From positions 1,947,501 through 2,011,500 of the forward strand of contig NZ_CP031395.1 of the NCBI RefSeq assembly GCF_004328645.1: a stretch of DNA of 64,000 bases. The letters run 5' to 3'. Of the stretch, positions 19,353 through 28,377 are shown one piece after another. Below the pieces are notes generated by a model that saw only the letters and a list, made by a program, of their open reading frames with translations, did not search any database and was not told the origin of the DNA. Both the position numbers and the translations under genes were made by a program. This stretch comes from Hylemonella gracilis. GTDB taxonomy: Bacteria; Pseudomonadota; Gammaproteobacteria; Burkholderiales; Burkholderiaceae_C. The first letter of the stretch is position 1, and every line of letters begins with the position of its first letter.

Positions 19353-20600
19353 ATGTCCCGTCGTCGCGTCGTCGTCACAGGACTGGGCTGCATCAGCCCG
19401 GTCGGCAATACTGTGGCCGAGTCCTGGACCCATCTGCTGGCTGGTCGTTCCGGTGTTGAACTGGTCACCAGATTCGATGCCAGCGCCCTGACCACCCGGT
19501 TCGCCGGCCAGGTCCAGGGCTTTGAGCTGGAGAAGTACATCACGTCCAAGGAAGCGCGGACGATGGACACCTTCATCCAGTACGGCATCGCTGCGGCGAT
19601 GCAGGCCGTGGAGGATGCCGGCTTGAAGACCGGCGCGGCCTTGGCCGATCCTGAAGCTGAGCGCATCGGCTGCATGATCGGTTCGGGCATCGGTGGCTTG
19701 CCGCTGATTGAGGAATCGCACATCGAGTTCCTGAACCGCGGGCCACGCCGCCTGTCGCCTTTCTTCGTCCCGGCCTCCATCATCAACATGATTTCCGGAC
19801 ATGTTTCGATGCGCTATGGCTTCAAGGGGCCGAACATGGCGATCGTGACGGCCTGCACCACGGGCTTGCACAACATCGGTGATGCCGGTCGCCTGATCGA
19901 GTATGGCGACGCCGACGTGATGATCGCCGGTGGCTCCGAGAGCCAGATTTCGCCCCTGGGCATCGGCGGTTTTGCCTCTATGCGTGCGTTGTCCACCCGC
20001 AATGACGATCCCAAGACGGCTTCGCGCCCCTGGGACAAGGATCGTGACGGCTTCGTGCTGGGCGAGGGTGCGGGCGTGTTGGTGTTGGAAGAGTACGAAC
20101 ACGCGAAGAAGCGCGGCGCCAAGATCTACGCCGAGCTGGCCGGTTTCGGCCTGAGCGCGGATGCCGGGCATATGACGGCGCCGAACATGGACGGCCCCCG
20201 TCGCGCCATGGTGGGCGCGTTGCGTAATGCCGGGGTCAACGCGGATCAGATTGATTACCTCAACGCCCATGGCACCTCCACCCCCTTGGGTGACCTGAAC
20301 GAGACCAACGCCATCAAGGCGGCTCTGGGTGATCACGCGAAGGAGAAGCTGGTGGTCAGCTCGACCAAGTCCATGACTGGCCATTTGCTGGGCGGCGCGG
20401 GCGGCATCGAATCGGTGTTCACGGTCCTCGCGATTCACGAGCAGAAGATTCCGCCAACCATCAATCTCTTCAACCAGGATCCGGAGTGCGATCTCGACTA
20501 CTGCGCCAACACGGCGCGGGACGCGAAGATCAACGTCGCGCTCAAGAATAATTTCGGTTTCGGCGGCACCAACGGCGCGCTGGTGTTCAAGCGCGTCTGA
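19353..20600 (+). CDS. fabF: Beta-ketoacyl-ACP synthase II
   Basis: Elongates acyl-ACP with malonyl-ACP. The catalytic cysteine is in [13 protein letters not shown] (about 164). The two histidines are in [11 protein letters not shown] (about 304) and [12 protein letters not shown] (about 341). It ends [16 protein letters not shown]. At 415 residues it is typical. It starts 20 bp after the acpP terminator and is followed closely by the YgfX-like gene and rpoE. Confidence 0.98.
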   Translation: MSRRRVVVTGLGCISPVGNTVAESWTHLLAGRSGVELVTRFDASALTTRFAGQVQGFELEKYITSKEARTMDTFIQYGIAAAMQAVEDAGLKTGAALADPEAERIGCMIGSGIGGLPLIEESHIEFLNRGPRRLSPFFVPASIINMISGHVSMRYGFKGPNMAIVTACTTGLHNIGDAGRLIEYGDADVMIAGGSESQISPLGIGGFASMRALSTRNDDPKTASRPWDKDRDGFVLGEGAGVLVLEEYEHAKKRGAKIYAELAGFGLSADAGHMTAPNMDGPRRAMVGALRNAGVNADQIDYLNAHGTSTPLGDLNETNAIKAALGDHAKEKLVVSSTKSMTGHLLGGAGGIESVFTVLAIHEQKIPPTINLFNQDPECDLDYCANTARDAKINVALKNNFGFGGTNGALVFKRV

Positions 20601-20621
20601 CACCCCCACACGATCTTCTCC

Positions 20622-21131
20622 ATGCGCAACGCCCCGTCGGTGAGTTACCCGGTGGGGCGTTCGTTCTTGCGGACCCTGCTTCATGCGGGGGTGCTCGTGG
20701 CTGTGTGGCTCGCGTGCGGTGCCTGGGCGATGCTGGCGCGCACCGACGAGGTGGGGCGCTGGGGCGTGGGGCTGGCCTGTCTGCTGGTCACGGTGTTTCT
20801 GGTCTGGGCCTTGTTGCGTCCCGCGCGTGGTCGACTGCGTTGGGATGGGCAGGACTGGTTCTGGTCCGACGCCGTGCAAGCAGGTGCCGACGACCTGAAA
20901 GGGCGGCTCAGTGTCCGACTGGACTGGCAAAGCGGCATGTTGCTGGAATTCAGGTCATTGCCAGAGGACACGACACTCTCGTCACGAAGCGCCTCTCCAC
21001 TGCGCGCACCGGTGCAGCTGGGTCATGGCCGCTGGCTGTGGGTGGAGCAAGACCAGGCTCCCGTGTACTGGAATGCCCTGCGCCGCGCGGCTTGGGCGGC
21101 GCAAGGCAATCCGTCCAGGGTGCCCGGATGA
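20622..21131 (+). CDS. YgfX-like small membrane protein
   Basis: A 169-residue protein with two adjacent membrane helices (LLHAGVLVAVWLACGAWAML and WGVGLACLLVTVFLVWALL). A beta-rich cytoplasmic part follows (GRLRWDGQDWFWSD, SGMLLEFRSL, GRWLWVEQDQAPVYWNALRRAAW). This resembles YgfX/CptA in layout, including the RLRW.GQ.W pattern and the C-terminal YWNALRR helix. In E. coli that family has been linked to cell-division proteins and to flavinylation-related genes. The stop overlaps the rpoE start (ATGA), so it is coupled to the sigma operon. The identification is by pattern only. Confidence 0.6.
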   Translation: MRNAPSVSYPVGRSFLRTLLHAGVLVAVWLACGAWAMLARTDEVGRWGVGLACLLVTVFLVWALLRPARGRLRWDGQDWFWSDAVQAGADDLKGRLSVRLDWQSGMLLEFRSLPEDTTLSSRSASPLRAPVQLGHGRWLWVEQDQAPVYWNALRRAAWAAQGNPSRVPG

Positions 21132-21784
21132 AGGAAGAGGGCCCGACCCGTGACCCGGACTCCGTGGCGGTGTCTGCCGGGCAGGTTGATCTTCAACTGG
21201 TCGAGCGCACCCTGGCCGGGGATGCCCGCGCGTTCGAGCTGCTGGTGCTCAAGTACCGCCGACGCATCGAGCGCCTGATCGGGCGCATGGTGCGGGACGT
21301 GAATCTGGTCGAAGATCTGGCGCAGGAAACCTTCATTCGGGCCTACCGGGCCCTGCATCAGTTCCGGGGTGACGCGCAGTTCTATACCTGGCTGTACCGC
21401 ATCGCCGTCAACACCACGAAAAAAACCTTACTGGGTCTGAAAAACGATCCCCTGGCGGTTGGCATGGCCGCGGCCACCGCTGGCGACAGTGAGGACGATG
21501 AAACTTTTTTGACCGCGCGGGAACCAATAGCGGAGGACACGCCGGAGTCTCTGTTGGCCGCGCGCGAGATCGCCGCCGCCGTCCAAGGCGCACTGGAGGC
21601 CTTGCCCGACGATCTGCGCCAGGCGTTGGTGCTGCGCGAAATGGACGGTCTGAGTTACGAAGAGATCGCCACGGCCATGAACAGCCCCGTCGGCACGGTG
21701 CGCTCGCGCATCTTTCGCGCGCGTGAGGCGGTGTCGGCAAGGGTGCGCCCGCTGCTGGAGCGGCAAGGTGGCAAGCGTTGGTAG
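21128..21784 (+). CDS. rpoE: RNA polymerase sigma factor, RpoE/AlgU type
   Basis: An ECF sigma factor for envelope stress. Region 2 is DARAFELLVLKYRRRIERLIGRM through DLAQETFIRAYRALHQFRGD and FYTWLYRIAVNT. Region 4 is LPDDLRQALVLREMDGLSYEEIATAMNSPVGTVRSRIFRAREAV. The linker between them carries an acidic insert (DSEDDETFLTAREPIAEDTPES). ATG 21128 overlaps the previous stop; a longer frame upstream is a shadow of the YgfX-like gene. The next gene encodes its anti-sigma factor. Confidence 0.96.
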   Translation: MKEEGPTRDPDSVAVSAGQVDLQLVERTLAGDARAFELLVLKYRRRIERLIGRMVRDVNLVEDLAQETFIRAYRALHQFRGDAQFYTWLYRIAVNTTKKTLLGLKNDPLAVGMAAATAGDSEDDETFLTAREPIAEDTPESLLAAREIAAAVQGALEALPDDLRQALVLREMDGLSYEEIATAMNSPVGTVRSRIFRAREAVSARVRPLLERQGGKRW

Positions 21785-21816
21785 GGGCCCGCCAGGGCAG
21801 GTTACGGGAAGGCCTT

Positions 21817-22674
21817 ATGGAGCATGAGAAATTGACGTCGCTGAATCAAGGTTCGCCAGACGGCGCGCTGTCCGCCCCCGCTGCAGCCGATGAGGCCTTC
21901 GCGCATGTCCTGACCTCGGTCTTGCTCGATGGGGAGCTGCGCGGCGAGGAATTCGCGCAGGCTTGCCTCGCCCTGGAATCCGACGCCCAGGCCCGACAGC
22001 GCTGGCATGACTACCATCTGGTGGGTGAGGCGTTGCGCCAGGGCGCAGGTGAGGTGTGCTGGGTGCTCAACCCTGGCCGCACGCACGATGAGCTCTTCCT
22101 CTCGCGTTTGCGTGGGCACCTGGCGCAGGAGAACACGCCGCGTGGCTGGGCGGAAGAACGCATTGAACATCCGTCAGGCCAGCGGCTGCAGGATCAGCGT
22201 CGAGCCGTGCGCCAGGGCGCCAATGATTCGTATGGTGCCTGGCGGATCACGGCTGGCCTGTGCGCGCTGGTGGTGGTGGGCATGCTCGGCTGGCAAGGTG
22301 TCGCGGGCTTGCAATCCGCCTCCCAGGTCCGGCAGCTGGCCCAAGCCCGGGCGGACCAGCGCTCCAGCACTCCCGCTGAGGTGGGGCGTTGGGCGATGCC
22401 ACAACGGGTATCGGCCACGGCCAGCACAACCCCGATGTTCACCGCATCCGATGGCGTGGCGCAATCGTTCCTTGCGCCTCGGTCGCTGGGGCAGGACGCG
22501 CCCATGGTCATGCTGCGCGACCCCCGTCTGGACCACTTGATGGCGCGGCAGGGCGGCGTGAGCGGTCGCGTCGCTTCGGAGGGGCGTTATCCCCGACCCC
22601 GGCTGGGTCGCCCCGGCGTGGCCGCGCAAGGGGTGCTGGTCAACCTCGACAAGAGCCCTGTTCTGCCTCGCTGA
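21817..22674 (+). CDS. rseA: Sigma-E factor negative regulatory protein, RseA/MucA type
   Basis: A membrane anti-sigma factor that holds RpoE. The N-terminal cytoplasmic domain shows the RseA pattern LTSVLLDGELRGEEFAQACLAL...WHDYHLVGEALRQG. One membrane helix follows (ITAGLCALVVVGMLGW, about residues 147-162), then a periplasmic tail rich in Gln, Ala and Ser. ATG 21817 follows GGAAGG; an in-frame start overlapping rpoE at 21778 lacks family-like residues. No rseB/mucB gene follows; degP comes next. Confidence 0.88.
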   Translation: MEHEKLTSLNQGSPDGALSAPAAADEAFAHVLTSVLLDGELRGEEFAQACLALESDAQARQRWHDYHLVGEALRQGAGEVCWVLNPGRTHDELFLSRLRGHLAQENTPRGWAEERIEHPSGQRLQDQRRAVRQGANDSYGAWRITAGLCALVVVGMLGWQGVAGLQSASQVRQLAQARADQRSSTPAEVGRWAMPQRVSATASTTPMFTASDGVAQSFLAPRSLGQDAPMVMLRDPRLDHLMARQGGVSGRVASEGRYPRPRLGRPGVAAQGVLVNLDKSPVLPR

Positions 22675-22781
22675 CAGGGGCTGGGCGATAGAGTCCGGCT
22701 GATTCTTTTCACAACTTCATCTGCGTGCCGCGGGCCGTTAAAACGCTGGGCGCAGAATCCTTCCCTCCGGAACCATCCCGC

Positions 22782-24251
22782 ATGAGGTCTCGCATGTCCA
22801 GTTCTTCCTCGCGTTTTCTGTCTTTTTGGCGTTTTCCCGTGCTGCTCGTCGCGTTCGTGGTGTCGTCGGCGGGTGTACTCCCGCAGGCCGTGGCGCAGGG
22901 TCGAGGACTGCCCGATTTCACCGATCTGGTCGAACAGGTGGGTCCCTCGGTGGTCAATATCCGAACGCTGGAAAAAGTGTCGACCGTGCGGGGCGGCATG
23001 AATGGCATGGACGAAGAAACGCTGGAGTTCTTCCGCCGTTTCGGCCTGCCGGTGCCACCCGGCGCGGGGCCGCGTTCCGACCGAAATCAACCCTCCCAGC
23101 CTGAGGAACCGCGCCCGCGCGGCGTCGGCTCGGGGTTCATCCTCTCGACGGACGGCTATGTGATGACCAATGCGCACGTGGTGGACGGCGCCGACGAGGT
23201 GTACGTTACGTTGCCGGACAAGCGCGAGTTCAAGGCCAAGCTGATCGGTTCCGACAAGCGTACCGACGTGGCCGTGGTCAAGATCGAGGCCAGCGGCCTG
23301 CCCGCCGTCAAGGTGGGTGACGTGAACAAGCTGAGGGTGGGGGAATGGGTGATGGCCATTGGCTCGCCGTTTGGCCTGGAGAACACCGTGACGGCTGGCA
23401 TCGTCAGCGCCAAGCAACGCGACACGGGTGATTATCTGCCGTTGATCCAGACCGACGTGGCCATCAATCCGGGCAACTCCGGCGGGCCGCTGATCAATCT
23501 GCGCGGCGAGGTGGTCGGCATCAACAGCCAGATCTATTCCCGCTCAGGTGGCTACATGGGCATCGCCTTTGCCATTCCGATCGACGAGGCCATGCGCGTG
23601 AGCGACCAATTGCGCGCCACCGGCCGGGTCACCCGCGGGCGCATCGGCGTGCAGATCGACCAGGTCAGCAAGGATGTGGCCGAAGCCATCGGACTGGGCA
23701 AACCGGAAGGCGCGCTGGTACGCGCCGTGGAGTCTGGCTCGCCGGCGGAGAAGGCGGGTGTCGAGGCTGGTGACATCATTCTGCGGCTCGATGGCAAGGC
23801 CATCGAGAAGGTATCTGACCTGCCCCGCATGGTGGGCGGCCTGAAGCCAGGCGCGCGAACCACGCTGACGGTGTTCCGACGTGGCCTACGTAAGGACCTG
23901 ACCGTCACGATCGGCGAATTCGCACCCGAGCGAGCGGCCGAAGCGGAGCCAGCGGAGGAGCCGCGCGTTGCGTCCACCGATGCGCTGGGCCTGCGCGTGG
24001 TGGAGTTGACCGAGGCGCAGAAGCGGGATCTCAAGCTCAAGGGCGGCGTGCGGGTGGAGGCGGTTGCCAACGCCGCCGCGCGAGCGGGTCTGCGAGCAGG
24101 CGATGTGATCCTCGCCTTGGCGAACGTGGAGGTGGCGTCGGTGCGTCAGTTCGACGCCCTGCTGTCCAAGCTGGACCAGAGTCGACCGGTGCAGGTTCTC
24201 TTTCGGCGGGGTGAATGGGCGCAGTACGCCGTGATTCGCCCGCAGCGCTAA
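22782..24251 (+). CDS. degP: DegP/DegQ/MucD-type periplasmic serine protease
   Basis: An HtrA-family protease and chaperone. A signal peptide (FPVLLVAFVVSSAGVLPQAVAQG) is followed by the trypsin-like domain: His in YVMTNAHVVDGAD, Asp in DKRTDVAVVKIEA and Ser in NPGNSGGPLINLRGE. Two PDZ domains follow (from about 265 and 385). A Q-linker (RSDRNQPSQPEEPRPRG) precedes the protease core. ATG 22782 and 22794 are both possible; neither changes the signal peptide much. In this lineage it is the usual last gene of the rpoE operon. Confidence 0.96.
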   Translation: MRSRMSSSSSRFLSFWRFPVLLVAFVVSSAGVLPQAVAQGRGLPDFTDLVEQVGPSVVNIRTLEKVSTVRGGMNGMDEETLEFFRRFGLPVPPGAGPRSDRNQPSQPEEPRPRGVGSGFILSTDGYVMTNAHVVDGADEVYVTLPDKREFKAKLIGSDKRTDVAVVKIEASGLPAVKVGDVNKLRVGEWVMAIGSPFGLENTVTAGIVSAKQRDTGDYLPLIQTDVAINPGNSGGPLINLRGEVVGINSQIYSRSGGYMGIAFAIPIDEAMRVSDQLRATGRVTRGRIGVQIDQVSKDVAEAIGLGKPEGALVRAVESGSPAEKAGVEAGDIILRLDGKAIEKVSDLPRMVGGLKPGARTTLTVFRRGLRKDLTVTIGEFAPERAAEAEPAEEPRVASTDALGLRVVELTEAQKRDLKLKGGVRVEAVANAAARAGLRAGDVILALANVEVASVRQFDALLSKLDQSRPVQVLFRRGEWAQYAVIRPQR

Positions 24252-24260
24252 TGCCCTGAA

Positions 24261-24278
24261 TACTGTACAAAAAAACAG
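24261..24278. promoter_or_regulatory. LexA (SOS) box-like palindrome
   Basis: TACTGTACAAAAAAACAG matches the gammaproteobacterial/betaproteobacterial LexA pattern TACTGT-N8-ACAG, with an all-A/C spacer after the first half. It lies 10 bp after the degP stop. No SOS gene is adjacent on either strand. Confidence 0.45.
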
Positions 24279-24631
24279 GGTTAAAAAACTGTCTTGGGTA
24301 CTTTCGTGGGCGGGAAATCAAAAAAATCCGCTTTTTTTTGAGGCGGCATGGTGGATGAGTTTGAAAGTTTGTGGACGCTCACAAACTTTTGTTCAACCGA
24401 TTTGGGTAGAATAGGTCCCTGGCATACCGCAGTTTGGTGCATAAGCAGCAGACTGAAAACCACGATACGGGATTTCTGCCAGGTGTGCACCGTTGCTCCA
24501 CAGATCTCCCACAACTTGTCCAAGGCGTGTCCCGCATTATTTGTTAATAAGTTGTTTATAAATGCCTTGTTGTGACGTCGCAACGCAGGGGTGGGGCGAT
24601 TTTTGGGGCTGTACGAGGGGGGCTTTTTGCC

Positions 24632-24708
24632 TACAATGAAGCTCCAACTATCGCAGTTGCCATAGATTGTTGGTTCAGGGCGCGTCACGACTCGACGCGC
24701 CCTTTTTT
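24632..24708 (+). ncRNA. Candidate small RNA upstream of lepA
   Basis: A TACAAT -10-like hexamer (24632-24637) is followed about 40 nt later by a canonical terminator. A transcript starting near 24644 would be about 65 nt and contain CCAAC...GTTGG pairing before the terminator stem. The -35 is poor. It may instead be only the terminator region of degP. Confidence 0.3.
24678..24708 (+). terminator. Strong intrinsic terminator upstream of lepA
   Basis: Perfect 9-bp arms GGGCGCGTC (24678-24686) and GACGCGCCC (24694-24702) surround ACGACTC and are followed by TTTTTT. It isolates the lepA operon from the upstream rpoE-degP transcript. Confidence 0.92.
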
Positions 24709-24763
24709 CTTGCCGTCGCATTGTTTGTGCCCTGTTAAATCAATCACTTAAGCGTTCCCTTTG

Positions 24764-26572
24764 ATGAAGCACATCAGAAATTTTTCGATCATTGCGCACA
24801 TCGATCACGGCAAATCCACGCTGGCAGACCGTCTGATTCAACGCTGCGGCGGCTTGGCCGATCGCGAGATGGAAGCCCAGGTGCTCGACTCGATGGACAT
24901 CGAGAAGGAGCGTGGGATAACTATCAAGGCGCAGACCGCTGCGCTGCAGTACAAGGCGCTTGACGGGCAGATCTACAACCTCAATCTGATCGACACGCCA
25001 GGCCACGTGGACTTCTCCTACGAGGTCTCGCGTTCGCTCTCCGCGTGCGAGGGTGGGTTGCTCGTCGTGGATGCCTCGCAGGGTGTGGAGGCGCAGACAG
25101 TCGCGAACTGCTACACCGCGCTCGACCTCGGCGTCGAGGTGCTGCCCGTGCTCAACAAGATGGATCTGCCGCAGGCCGACCCCGAGCGTGCCAAGGAAGA
25201 GATCGAAGACGTGATCGGCATCGACGCCTCGCACGCGATTCCCTGCTCGGCCAAGACCGGCATGGGCGTGGACGAGATCCTGGAAGCCATCGTCGCCAGG
25301 ATTCCGGCACCGCGTGGCAATCCGGACGCGCCGTTGCGCGCCATGATCATCGACAGCTGGTTTGACAGCTACGTGGGCGTGGTGATGTTGGTTCGCGTGG
25401 TGGATGGTCGCCTGCAAAAGGGCGAGCGCATCAAGCTGATGGCCAGCGCCGCCGCTTACGAAGCCGGCAGCCTGGGCGTCTTCACGCCTGCCAACCAGCC
25501 GCGTGACAGCCTGGAGGCGGGCGAGGTGGGTTACATCATCGCCGGCATCAAGGAGCTGACCGCCGCCAAGGTGGGCGATACCGTGACGCTGGAAAAGAAG
25601 CTGCCCAACAACCTGGGGCCGGCGACCGAGGCTTTGCCGGGTTTCAAGGAAATCCAGCCGCAGGTGTTTGCCGGCCTGTACCCGACGGAAGCCAACCAGT
25701 ACGACGCGCTGCGCGACAGCCTGGAAAAGCTCAAGCTCAACGATGCCTCGTTGCACTACGAGCCGGAAGTGTCGCAAGCCTTGGGTTTTGGCTTTCGCTG
25801 TGGTTTCCTTGGTTTGCTGCACATGGAAATCGTGCAGGAGCGCCTGGAACGGGAGTTTGACCAGGATCTGATCACGACCGCCCCCAGCGTGGTCTATGAA
25901 GTGCTCAGAGGCGACGGGGAGGTGCTCAAGGTCGAGAACCCTTCCAAGATGCCCGAGCAGAGCCAGATTCAGGAAATCCGCGAGCCGATCGTGACCGTGC
26001 ACCTCTACATGCCGCAGGAGTATGTGGGCGCGGTGATGACACTGGCCAACGAGAAGCGTGGCATGCAGATCAACATGAACTACCACGGCCGGCAGGTGAT
26101 GCTCACCTACGAAATGCCCTTGGGTGAGATCGTGCTGGATTTCTTCGACAAGTTGAAGAGCGTGAGTCGCGGCTACGCCAGCATGGACTACGAGTTCAAG
26201 GAGTACCGGGCCTCCGACGTGGTGAAGGTGGACATTCTGCTCAACGGCGAGAAGGTGGATGCCTTGTCCATCATCGTCCATCGCAGCCAGTCGCAGTACC
26301 GGGGCCGTGCCGTGGCCGCCAAGATGCGTGAAATCATCAGTCGCCAGCAGTTCGACGTGGCGATCCAGGCCGCCATCGGCGCCAACATCATTGCGCGCGA
26401 AAACATCAAGGCTCTGCGCAAGAACGTGCTGGCAAAATGCTACGGTGGCGACATCACCCGCAAGAAGAAGCTGCTTGAAAAACAGAAGGCGGGCAAGAAG
26501 CGCATGAAGCAGATTGGTTCCGTCGAGGTGCCCCAGGAAGCCTTTTTGGCCATTTTGCAGGTGGAAGACTAA
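24764..26572 (+). CDS. lepA: Elongation factor 4 (LepA)
   Basis: A ribosome-associated GTPase that back-translocates or aids initiation and biogenesis. The G1 motif is [15 protein letters not shown]3 is [12 protein letters not shown] and G4 is NKMDLPQ. EF-G-like domains and the LepA-specific C-terminal domain follow, ending [21 protein letters not shown]. At 602 residues it is standard. ATG 24764 gives [18 protein letters not shown]. lepB follows after 8 bp, the usual operon. Confidence 0.98.
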   Translation: MKHIRNFSIIAHIDHGKSTLADRLIQRCGGLADREMEAQVLDSMDIEKERGITIKAQTAALQYKALDGQIYNLNLIDTPGHVDFSYEVSRSLSACEGGLLVVDASQGVEAQTVANCYTALDLGVEVLPVLNKMDLPQADPERAKEEIEDVIGIDASHAIPCSAKTGMGVDEILEAIVARIPAPRGNPDAPLRAMIIDSWFDSYVGVVMLVRVVDGRLQKGERIKLMASAAAYEAGSLGVFTPANQPRDSLEAGEVGYIIAGIKELTAAKVGDTVTLEKKLPNNLGPATEALPGFKEIQPQVFAGLYPTEANQYDALRDSLEKLKLNDASLHYEPEVSQALGFGFRCGFLGLLHMEIVQERLEREFDQDLITTAPSVVYEVLRGDGEVLKVENPSKMPEQSQIQEIREPIVTVHLYMPQEYVGAVMTLANEKRGMQINMNYHGRQVMLTYEMPLGEIVLDFFDKLKSVSRGYASMDYEFKEYRASDVVKVDILLNGEKVDALSIIVHRSQSQYRGRAVAAKMREIISRQQFDVAIQAAIGANIIARENIKALRKNVLAKCYGGDITRKKKLLEKQKAGKKRMKQIGSVEVPQEAFLAILQVED

Positions 26573-26580
26573 GAAACAAC

Positions 26581-27576
26581 ATGGCAATGCAATATCTGAC
26601 GGCCTGTGTGCTGGCTGCTTTCGCGAGTTACATCGGTGCCTGGTACCTGGGCAACATCGAAGGCAACTTTGCCCTGCTGCTGTTCCTGGCCACGTTCGTG
26701 ACCGGTCTGTACTGGCTGGCAGAGCGTTTTTATTTCCTGCCCCGACGCAGGGCCGCGGCAGCCCGACTGGAGGCGCAAGCCGAACAACGGCGCAAGACGC
26801 TGGCGGGCCTGGATGGGGGCGAAGCAGTCAGCGAGGAAATGGTGCAGGCAGCACGCAACCGCCTGCTGGCTCAACCCTGGTGGCTGGACTGGACGGCGGG
26901 TCTGTTCCCGGTCATCGCGGCGGTATTCTTGCTGCGGTCCTTTCTGTACGAACCCTTCAAGATCCCGTCTGGCTCCATGATTCCCACCTTGCTGGTGGGC
27001 GACCTGATCCTGGTCAACAAGTACCACTACGGCATCCGCCTGCCGGTCATCAACACCAAGATCACCGACGGCGCACCGGTGGCGCGTGGAGACGTGATGG
27101 TGTTTCGCTTCCCGCCGCGGCCCAGCCAGGACTACATCAAGCGCGTGATCGGCCTGCCAGGCGACGAGGTGGCCTATGCCAACAAGCGCCTGACCATCAA
27201 CGGGCAGGTGGTGCCCACCACTGAGTCGCCGGAGTTCTTCGACGAGGACGCCATGCGCTATTTCAAGCAATACGGCGAGATCCTGGGCGCGCCCACCCAG
27301 CCGAAGGCGCATCGTTTGATCGTGGACACGAACCGACGCGGCGGTTTCGCCGAGGCAGAGATCGGCAATTACCCCTTCCGCGAGGCCTGTCGTTACAGCG
27401 AGGAGGGCGTGCGCTGCACGGTGCCCGCAGGCCACTATTTCGTGATGGGCGACAACCGGGATAATTCACTCGATTCGCGCTACTGGGGTTTCGTGCCGGA
27501 TGAGAACATCGTTGGCAAGGCTTTCATGATCTGGATGAACTTCGGTGACTTCAAGCGCATCGGTTTCTTCGATTGA
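26581..27576 (+). CDS. lepB: Signal peptidase I
   Basis: An inner-membrane enzyme that removes signal peptides from secreted proteins. An N-terminal helix (TACVLAAFASYIGAWYLG) is followed by a second hydrophobic segment (ALLLFLATFVTGLYWL), a charged cytoplasmic loop, and a helix before the catalytic domain (LFPVIAAVFLLRSFLYEPF). The serine is in IPSGSMIPTLLVGD, the lysine base in YIKRVIGLPGDEV, and the C-terminal box is MGDNRDNSLDSRYWGFV. At 331 residues it is typical. Confidence 0.97.
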   Translation: MAMQYLTACVLAAFASYIGAWYLGNIEGNFALLLFLATFVTGLYWLAERFYFLPRRRAAAARLEAQAEQRRKTLAGLDGGEAVSEEMVQAARNRLLAQPWWLDWTAGLFPVIAAVFLLRSFLYEPFKIPSGSMIPTLLVGDLILVNKYHYGIRLPVINTKITDGAPVARGDVMVFRFPPRPSQDYIKRVIGLPGDEVAYANKRLTINGQVVPTTESPEFFDEDAMRYFKQYGEILGAPTQPKAHRLIVDTNRRGGFAEAEIGNYPFREACRYSEEGVRCTVPAGHYFVMGDNRDNSLDSRYWGFVPDENIVGKAFMIWMNFGDFKRIGFFD

Positions 27577-27636
27577 AATTCTTTCCATGGATGCGCGTCG
27601 TCATGCCGATGAATGCGCGGAAAACCCAGAGGCAAC

Positions 27637-28332
27637 GTGGCTGATCTGAGCACTTTGCAGATACGTCTGCAAGACCATCTGCAGCGTCCCTTCTCCGACG
27701 CTGCACTGCTGCAGCGGGCCTTGACGCACCGCAGCTTCTGCGCCGATCACAACGAACGCCTGGAATTCCTGGGCGACTCGGTACTGAACCTGGCCGTCGC
27801 CGACCTGCTCTACCAGCGCCTGCATGCCTTGCCTGAGGGAGACCTGTCGCGCATCCGCGCCAACTTGGTCAAGCAGGAAACCCTGCATCAATTGGCCATG
27901 GAGCTTGGCCTGTCCGACTTGCTGCGTCTGGGCGAGGGTGAGCTTCGGTCTGGTGGCAACAAGCGCCCCTCCATCCTCGCCGACGCGCTGGAGGCGCTGA
28001 TCGGTGCGGTGTACCTGGACGCAGGGTATGCCGCCGCGCAGGCCTTGGTGCATCACCTGTATGAAAAGGTCGAGGTCACGCCGCAGATGCAGGCCAGCGC
28101 CAAGGACCCCAAGACTGAGTTGCAGGAATGGCTGCAGGCGCGCAAGCTGAAGTTGCCGCTGTACCGCGTGGTGGCCACCACCGGCGCGGCGCACCGCCAG
28201 ACCTTCGATGTGGAATGCGAGGTCGCGGAATTTCAGTTGACCGAACGTGGCATTGGCGGTTCTCGCCGTGCCGGTGAGCAGGCCTCTGCCGCGGCCATGC
28301 TGCAGACCTTGAAAGCGCGGGACGCGTCATGA
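27637..28332 (+). CDS. rnc: Ribonuclease III
   Basis: A double-strand-specific RNase for rRNA processing and antisense decay. The signature RLEFLGDSVLNLAVADLL (first Glu and Asp) is followed by the second acidic set in ILADALEALIGAVYLDAG. A C-terminal double-stranded-RNA-binding domain (DPKTELQEWLQARKLKLPLYRV through GEQASAAAMLQTL) completes it. GTG 27637 follows AGAGG at good spacing; an in-frame ATG at 27613 (MRGKPRGN) is an alternative. It lies between lepB and era, as in most proteobacteria. Confidence 0.95.
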   Translation: MADLSTLQIRLQDHLQRPFSDAALLQRALTHRSFCADHNERLEFLGDSVLNLAVADLLYQRLHALPEGDLSRIRANLVKQETLHQLAMELGLSDLLRLGEGELRSGGNKRPSILADALEALIGAVYLDAGYAAAQALVHHLYEKVEVTPQMQASAKDPKTELQEWLQARKLKLPLYRVVATTGAAHRQTFDVECEVAEFQLTERGIGGSRRAGEQASAAAMLQTLKARDAS

Positions 28333-28377
28333 GCACATTCACGAACAAGAACCCGCCGTGCATTGGGGGGTATGACC

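Larger units (their letters stand above)
24252..24763. other. 510-bp AT-rich, structured intergenic region between degP and lepA
   Basis: No convincing protein gene is seen. The A+T content is visibly far above the neighbourhood. In order it holds a LexA-type box (24261-24278), an A7/T8 inverted repeat (about 24319-24340), a perfect 10-bp inverted repeat AAAGTTTGTG/CACAAACTTT (24364-24389), an AT-rich TTGTTAATAAG tract (about 24541), a TACAAT -10-like hexamer (24632-24637) and a strong terminator (24678-24708). A 75-codon frame at 24348-24575 has unusual composition and only a weak ribosome site. The stretch could be a long degP 3' UTR, one or more small RNAs, or an acquired remnant. Confidence 0.6.

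Noticed and set aside
24421..24445. A sigma-54-like TGGCA at 24420
   Set aside because: The GC of the -12 element is not at the required distance from GG.
24348..24575. A 75-codon frame in the degP-lepA gap
   Set aside because: Composition and codon use are unlike the neighbours, the ribosome site is weak and no family is recognised. I describe it as part of a non-coding region.
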